Shown here piece after piece: positions 17,514 to 21,727 of a stretch of 21,727 nucleotides of DNA (its first letter is position 1; each line of letters starts with the position of its first letter). The position numbers and the translations under genes are program-made. The notes below the pieces were generated by a model that had not been told where the DNA came from, did not search any database, and saw nothing but the letters and a program-made list of their open reading frames with translations. The DNA comes from Isoetes engelmannii (Eukaryota > Streptophyta > Lycopodiopsida > Isoetales > Isoetaceae). The stretch spans positions 1-21,727 of the forward strand of contig JAANSK020265827.1 in NCBI GenBank assembly GCA_011763485.2, written 5' to 3'.

Positions 17514-17574
17514 ATGTTTGCTCAGCGCATCTAGCAAAGATACTACAGAAGCCTCTATCCCTCTGCTCCGAAAC
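17514..17574 (-). CDS. CFAP61: Candidate N-terminal extension exon 1
   Basis: A TTTTGTGTTTTCAG acceptor at 17575 and a CAT|GTAATC donor after 17514 enclose 61 nt, whose open frame reads FRSRGIEASVVSLLDALSKH. The frame joins the next candidate exon without a stop. I do not recognise the peptide, and animal CFAP61 has only a short leader before the conserved N-terminus. The alternatives are a 5' untranslated exon or part of an unrelated small transcript. No in-frame start codon is seen in this exon. Confidence 0.33.
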
Positions 17575-17660
17575 CTGAAAACACAAAACAAAAACTTTGT
17601 CTTAGGCTTCATCTCAGAAAGAAAACGTTGATGGGAAAAGGCTCAACGTGGCAAAACTTA

Positions 17661-18028
17661 CCAGACTAGGTAAGCAAGAATTAAAATCTGTTAGACAGAG
17701 ATGCATCATGATCTTTTACTGTAAATTTGAAGACGAAGCACAAACCGTTTGTTCCAAAAACGAAATCCATTTGTGCAGAGTACCATGCCAAACCCATTTG
17801 TGCAGCCTGCATCCCCTGCTCCAATCATCACTGGTATGCCCGCCAATCTAAAACACAGGCCAGTGAAGAAAGCAAGAGTCAAAATCCATTCAACAGAGAT
17901 GCATCATGATCTTTTACCGTAAATTTAAAGATGAAGCACAAAACCTTTTGTTCCAAAAACGAAACCTATTTGTTCAGAGTACCATGCCAAACCCATTTGT
18001 GCAGCCTGCGTCCCCTGCTCCAATCATC
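17661..18028. repeat. ~199-bp tandem duplication upstream of CFAP61
   Basis: Copy 1 is about 17661-17829, copy 2 about 17860-18028, offset 198-199 bp. Both contain GAGATGCATCATGATCTTTT, GTTCCAAAAACGAAA, AGAGTACCATGCCAAACCCA and CCCCTGCTCCAATCATC. A tract between the copies (about 17830-17859) is unique. The copies differ by scattered substitutions and single-base indels. On the minus strand the tract lies where a CFAP61 promoter or 5' untranslated exon would be. Confidence 0.88.
17662..17687 (-). CDS. Very tentative 26-nt upstream exon
   Basis: On the minus strand a TCTAACAG acceptor and a CTG|GTAAGT donor bracket 26 nt that would read ILILAYLVW into the next candidate exon in phase. It lies inside the first copy of a 199-bp tandem duplication; the second copy lacks the same donor. 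There is no in-frame ATG. It could equally be a 5' untranslated exon or chance. Confidence 0.15.
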
Positions 18029-18194
18029 TCGAAAGAATTTGCTGCAGACCGGAATGATCGGAGAAGAGAAAGATCAAAAGGAACATATGTGGAATGATCG
18101 GAGGAACAGATCGTGGAAGACACAGGACATGGTCGGAGAAGGATCAGGCCGAAGGGAAGGCACCGCCTAATGGGGGGAAATTCGTCCAGGTGGC

Positions 18195-18228
18195 GTCCAC
18201 GTCGAATTTACGTGGACTTAACGTGGCA
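18195..18228. promoter_or_regulatory. ACGT-core cluster with a perfect 8-bp hairpin
   Basis: GTCCACGT (18195-18202) and ACGTGGAC (18210-18217) form a perfect inverted repeat with a 7-nt spacer, and a further AACGTGGC follows at 18220-18227. CACGT/ACGTGGC are core motifs of plant bZIP sites (G-box, ABRE). The site lies between CFAP61 (leftward) and the Harbinger element (rightward). It may be a regulatory element or only a structured transposon end. Confidence 0.4.
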
Positions 18229-18254
18229 TTTAACTGACCAGAATTTTAACATGT

Positions 18255-19135
18255 TAGGGATATGGGGCATTGGAGTTTAAAAAAAACGTTGCCCTTCGAT
18301 GCCCCTGTGTTTGCATCTATTTTGTTTTGTTGTTCTAATTTATTGCTTTTTGTTCCTTGTTGATGGGGCGGGCAGTTGTTGCAGATTGCATTTTGCTGAG
18401 TCGGTTTATGCAAAAATGAGTGGGTTTGCTTTTATTGGTTTGGAGGTTTGTCTTTAGCTTTGTTGTATTGTAAGCTAATTGACAATGTGCCTTGAACATA
18501 TTGAGTTCTTAGGCCCAGATTCCACTTGTGGTATTTGGCAGCCGATAGTTAACGGTTTTCAAATAATAGGGTTACACATATTGAAGTTTGCCTTAATCGA
18601 TGATTCCATACAAGCCCGACAGTTACCTTCTTACGCCAACGTGTGCACTCTCGGATGCCCGCTAACTATCAGGGGGTGTCGCTTGGTCTTGTAATTGCCT
18701 TCAAGAATTTTTGGACACGTTGCACAGAATTTTTGCGCGAAGCACAAGGCATCTATTTCTTTGGCGCCAGCTATAAGCTATCGACTGTTCTTGGATACTC
18801 TGTCAGGGATAAAATCTAAGCAGTCGCATTCATTTGGAGACAGATTTTCCAGATACATCATCTTCTGTATTTTCGTTATGCTCTGAGTCACTTCTGGTTG
18901 AAGCTTTCCCTGAATTTGATTTTATCAAGCATTTCTTTTAGCCCAAGTTTCAAGTTTCCGGAACTTGATTACTCTAATCTCCAGATAAGAGAGTTTCCTC
19001 TTCTTCTTGTTTTTTGAACTTCAACCTTTCAATTTTATGGATCTCGGCTATAAATTCTTCAGTCTTATTAAAGCTTTTCTGAAACTAGATTAGCTACAAA
19101 ATTCTCTAGATTCTATACATCTGTGTTATTGTTTG
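18255..19135 (+). other. Probable 5' part of the PIF/Harbinger element
   Basis: No gene is supported in these 880 bp. GGGGCAT (18264-18270) and ATGCCCC (about 18299-18305) form a short inverted repeat just right of a TTA (18255-18257), and Harbinger elements insert at TTA/TAA-type targets; this could be the left terminus. 18479-18886 contains two short open frames without recognisable content. Just before the first ORF, TGTTTGATGCAG looks like a splice acceptor, so an upstream non-coding exon is possible. Confidence 0.35.
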
Positions 19136-20149
19136 ATGCAGATGGACACACAACCTGAGATTGTGTATTGTTCACAAGATCTTGTTGTTCAGCAAGACAA
19201 TGAGATGCACTCCCAAAACAAGCCACCATATCCACAAAAAATACCTTGCCGACGTACTGCACTTCCACAACCAACACTTCCACAAACAGCAGTATTCACA
19301 TTTCATGCTTCCAATTTACTTTTTTATCATCTTCATGGCAACAATACCATGCCATTACCACCTTTTGTGAACCATGTGCCATATTCCTCTACACCACCTA
19401 ATTCAGCTCCTGTATCTCATATAGATTTGACAGCTCCAGCCTCAGCAGAGATTAAACCTCAGCCAAAGAGGCAAAGGCCACTAGCAAAGAACGAAAAGCT
19501 TCCTCGTGGCAAAAGAACTCCAAAGAGAGACAAGGATAAAGTAGATGGTGATGCTGACAGTAAGAAGCCTACAAAGGGAGAAAAGGACAAGGTAGATGGC
19601 GCGGGTAAGTATGCAAGATGGGAAGATAAATGGACCGTTTTCTTGATTCACATCCGAGGAGAAATGCATGATGAATTCTCAAAACCCCCCAAGCAAGGTG
19701 TGAATCTTTGGACTTCTGTTTGGACAAAGCTTGTCTCTGTGTGTCCAGACTTTGATAAGGACCACGAAGCATGCAGGAAGAAGCGGAAATCCCTATACAA
19801 TAAATACAAGGAAGTGAAAGCGCACAATAACGTCTCAGGGAATGATAGGGCTGATGGATCTCAGTGGTACTTGTTGATCGATGAGTACATGGGAAGTAGA
19901 GCAAATGTTTGCAAAACAGTACATGGTGCAGCAATCTCTGAAGCAACTGATGATGGAGACGTGAAAGTTGAGGAGAAGCCAAATGTGAACAATAAAAAAA
20001 TTGTTGGAGACAAGAAGAGTGTATTAGTGAAGGTCATGGAAAAGGGTAGGCAGGAACTCCTTCAGCAAATGGCGATTTGGGAGGGAAAAATGGTTGAAGC
20101 TATAACTAACTTGCAGGCATCCATTGCAAAATTGGTCAAGAAAATTTAG
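19136..20149 (+). CDS. Myb/SANT-like (trihelix-type) protein of PIF/Harbinger element
   Basis: An intact 337-codon ORF (ATG 19136-19138; a second in-frame ATG at 19142 follows an acceptor-like TTTGATGCAG and could be the true start). Layout: a Pro/Thr-rich N-terminus with Gln-rich stretches (to about residue 105), a Lys/Arg-rich nuclear-localisation-type segment with two KDKVDG repeats (about 105-155), and a Myb/SANT-like domain with spaced tryptophans (about 159-258: RWEDKWTVFLIHIRGEM, NLWTSVWTKLVSVCPDF, SQWYLLIDEYMGSRANV). The C-terminus is charged and predicted helical. PIF/Harbinger elements encode such a protein beside the transposase; it binds element ends and helps transposase enter the nucleus. 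Lack of stops suggests recent activity or selection. A host trihelix gene is the alternative, but the adjacent transposase favours the element. Confidence 0.8.
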   Translation: MQMDTQPEIVYCSQDLVVQQDNEMHSQNKPPYPQKIPCRRTALPQPTLPQTAVFTFHASNLLFYHLHGNNTMPLPPFVNHVPYSSTPPNSAPVSHIDLTAPASAEIKPQPKRQRPLAKNEKLPRGKRTPKRDKDKVDGDADSKKPTKGEKDKVDGAGKYARWEDKWTVFLIHIRGEMHDEFSKPPKQGVNLWTSVWTKLVSVCPDFDKDHEACRKKRKSLYNKYKEVKAHNNVSGNDRADGSQWYLLIDEYMGSRANVCKTVHGAAISEATDDGDVKVEEKPNVNNKKIVGDKKSVLVKVMEKGRQELLQQMAIWEGKMVEAITNLQASIAKLVKKI

Positions 20150-20430
20150 ACCCACTCCATTGAGTCTTCTTACATTCTGGTCTCTTTTCATGATTTGAGC
20201 ACTAATTTCGACATTTTGTATTTGAATCAATATTGATTTAAGTTTTATAAAAGTTTTAGGTGCTGGATTTATTCAATAGTTATATGAAAATGTCTCAAGT
20301 TTTATGAAAGATGTAAGCTATAATGATACTTTGATAGGCGGATGGGCTGTTAACGCTAGATTAGAAAATGAATGCTCTGCAAATGTATTGTTGGGATTCC
20401 AAATTTTGACCCCTTGTCTATCTGCAGAAA
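20150..20430. other. Spacer after the Myb-like ORF
   Basis: About 280 bp of AT-rich sequence, probably the 3' untranslated region of the Myb-like gene. No clear poly(A) hexamer or other feature is seen. Confidence 0.4.
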
Positions 20431-20628
20431 TCATATGCCTTGATGATGTAAAACTCTCATGCCACTTTTGCTGTTGAGATTAGTCAGATAGGAGGTAGTA
20501 GTACCATATCCTTTAGCAATTCCTGACACTGTGTCACTTTCTTTGATCTTATAAGTAGCATAGAAAGCAGGCCTGCCCTTGAAAGTATGAGAATGACAAG
20601 CGCGAGGATAAGGGAGCAGCATTGCCAT
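20431..20628 (-). pseudogene. LysM-domain fragment inside the Harbinger element
   Basis: A 65-codon minus-strand frame reads FKGRPAFYATYKIKESDTVS then GIAKGYGTTTSYLTNLNSK. YKIKESDTVSGIAKGYGTT..YLTNLN is a close fit to the LysM fold (YxVxxGDTLxxIAxxxxxxxxxLxxxN), which binds chitin or peptidoglycan in plant receptors and secreted proteins. Only one domain is present, with no signal peptide, transmembrane or kinase part, and the frame leaves the family after NLNSK. It lies between the two Harbinger ORFs on the opposite strand. The likeliest origin is a host gene fragment captured by the element; a tiny functional gene is possible but less likely. Confidence 0.65.
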
Positions 20629-20749
20629 CCTTTTCTTCTCTCACTTATGTCATTTATATTTTGTAGATTTCATGAATGGAGAGGCGTGAAAAGATTCTGC
20701 ATGCAATCATTATTTGTCTATGCAGCGTAGCATTTCTAGAAGAATTGAC

Positions 20750-21727
20750 ATGGCGATTCTCTATGTTGTGCCTCTAATATTGGGAGGATATGTGCTGCAG
20801 TTTGATTGACTCCTTCGATGGGAGGTCGTTTAGATATTATCGTAATCTTTGGATGTATGATAGATCGTCATCATTCATGGAGAGCACTCTTCTACGGTCT
20901 TACACAGATGACATGTTCAGACGGAAACTTAGATTGTCTAAAGCTACCTTCCATTATGTTTGTCATAACTTGGGCCCCATTCTTATACATGAAGACACCT
21001 GCATGCGCTTAGCTATTCCAGTAGAAAAGAGAGTGTCCATAGCTTTACGCAGATTGGCAACTGGAGACACCATTAGAGAAATTGCATATATGTATGGTGT
21101 AGGCTATACTACTGCCCAAAGAGCTATTTCTGAATTTTGTAAAGCATTGAAGATTAGGCTTCATGACATGTGTATAAAATGGCCTTCAAATGAGAGATTA
21201 GAGACTTTGGCTAAGAGCATTGAGGAAGTAAGAGGAATCCCACATGTTGTTGGTGCTATTGATGGTAGTCATTTGTCAATCATTGCTCTACATGAAAAAT
21301 GCACAAGATTATTATAACAGGAAAGGATTTCACTCTGTTAATTGTTTCATCTTATTGTTGCATTTGGGATTATAATGTTGGATGGGCAGGTAGTATTCAC
21401 GATTGGAAGTTGTTTGAACAAACTAAAGCAGGAAGGAAAATTAGAGTTGGACATCTCGGTAATTATTGTCTTGTTGGAGATGCAACATATCCACCCAGGC
21501 CTTGGATGCTTCTACCATTTAAAGGACACAGGGATGGCTTGAGTAGGCAGCAGTATCACTGGAACTTCATCCAGTCGAGCGCTAGAATGGTTGTCGAACG
21601 TGCTTTTGGTATGCTGAAATCTAGATTTAGAATTTTGTTAAAGCATAACAATACTAAGTTGGATAGCATACCCGACATTGTTGCTACTTGTCTTGTTTTA
21701 CATAACCTCTGCATCAGGCATGGTGAG
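20750..21727 (+). pseudogene. PIF/Harbinger DDE transposase, frameshifted and partial
   Basis: Frame 1 (20790-21317) reads SFRYYRNLWMYDRSSSFMES, then RRKLRLSKATFHYVCHNLGP, a helix-turn-helix-like TIREIAYMYGVGYTTAQRAI, and VVGAIDGSHLSIIA with the first catalytic Asp. Frame 2 continues NAQDYYNRKGFHSVNC; an A5 run at 21295-21299 with one A too many explains the shift. Frame 3, open from about 21350 to the edge, has VGWAGSIHDWKLFEQ (second Asp), NYCLVGDATYPPRPW, RMVVERAFGMLKSRF (catalytic Glu) and LVLHNLCIRHGE. All three DDE residues are therefore still visible. An upstream frame at 20750 (MAILYVVPLILGG) may be the displaced N-terminus. The gene runs off the window. At least two frameshifts make this copy inactive unless they are sequence errors. 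Confidence 0.88.

Larger units (their letters stand above)
18255..21727 (+). mobile_element. PIF/Harbinger DNA transposon (right end outside window)
   Basis: The element is defined by the Myb/SANT-like ORF and the DDE transposase on the same strand within 3 kb, the normal two-gene content of the superfamily. The left boundary near 18255 is a guess from a TTA and a short inverted repeat; the right terminal inverted repeat is not in view. Cis relations: the Myb-like protein and the transposase act together in family elements; here the first is intact and the second broken, so any movement would need transposase from another copy. Confidence 0.7.

Noticed and set aside
19481-19982. Minus-strand open frames opposite the Myb-like ORF
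   Set aside because: They are antisense to an intact ORF with a Myb/SANT-like domain; their content follows from the other strand's codons.
1-21727. CRISPR arrays, tRNA or rRNA genes, bacterial-type operons
   Set aside because: No regular spacer array was seen, nor any cloverleaf or rRNA-like stretch. Spliced genes and plant retroelements show that this is eukaryotic nuclear DNA.

Overview
The window looks like nuclear DNA of a land plant whose sperm still swim. Three things point there. (1) Most of it (about 1.9-17.6 kb, minus strand) is one intron-rich gene that I recognise from its protein as CFAP61, a radial-spoke-associated protein of motile cilia; flowering plants and conifers lack motile cilia. 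(2) The mobile elements are plant-like: Ty1/copia pieces, one with the plant initiator-Met-tRNA primer-binding site, and a two-gene PIF/Harbinger element with a Myb/trihelix-type protein. (3) Introns are mostly 70 bp to 3 kb, longer than I would expect in mosses or Selaginella and shorter than in cycads or Ginkgo. A fern is my best guess, but that is inference.

Layout. 1-884: internal leader of a minus-strand Ty1/copia element that runs off the left edge, with a small 42-bp repeat cluster. 885 to about 1105/1127: its 5' LTR. About 1128-1924: intergenic DNA downstream of CFAP61. 1925-16078: CFAP61, at least 14 coding exons joined by matching splice phases, with two more candidate upstream exons at 17345-17429 and 17514-17574. 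Its introns hold a decayed copia 3' end (8554-9480), a LINE-like 3' tail with a 64-bp duplication and a (TTA)15 tract (6464-6792), other tandem duplications, and plus-strand coding-like debris (about 10.1-13.1 kb). 17661-18028: a ~199-bp tandem duplication at the 5' side of CFAP61. 18195-18228: a hairpin with ACGT (G-box/ABRE-like) cores. About 18.25 kb to the right edge: a PIF/Harbinger element on the plus strand, with an intact Myb/SANT-like ORF, a LysM-domain fragment on the opposite strand, and a frameshifted DDE transposase cut by the window edge.

How the parts work together. The only apparent host gene is CFAP61; in animals and Chlamydomonas it sits with CFAP91 and CFAP251 in the calmodulin- and spoke-associated complex at the base of radial spokes, so here it should act in the sperm flagellum. 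The rest is transposon biology. The most novel-looking points are a repeated C-terminal extension on CFAP61 that the human protein lacks, a direct duplication in one candidate CFAP61 exon that affects the frame, and a LysM gene fragment lying inside the Harbinger element.
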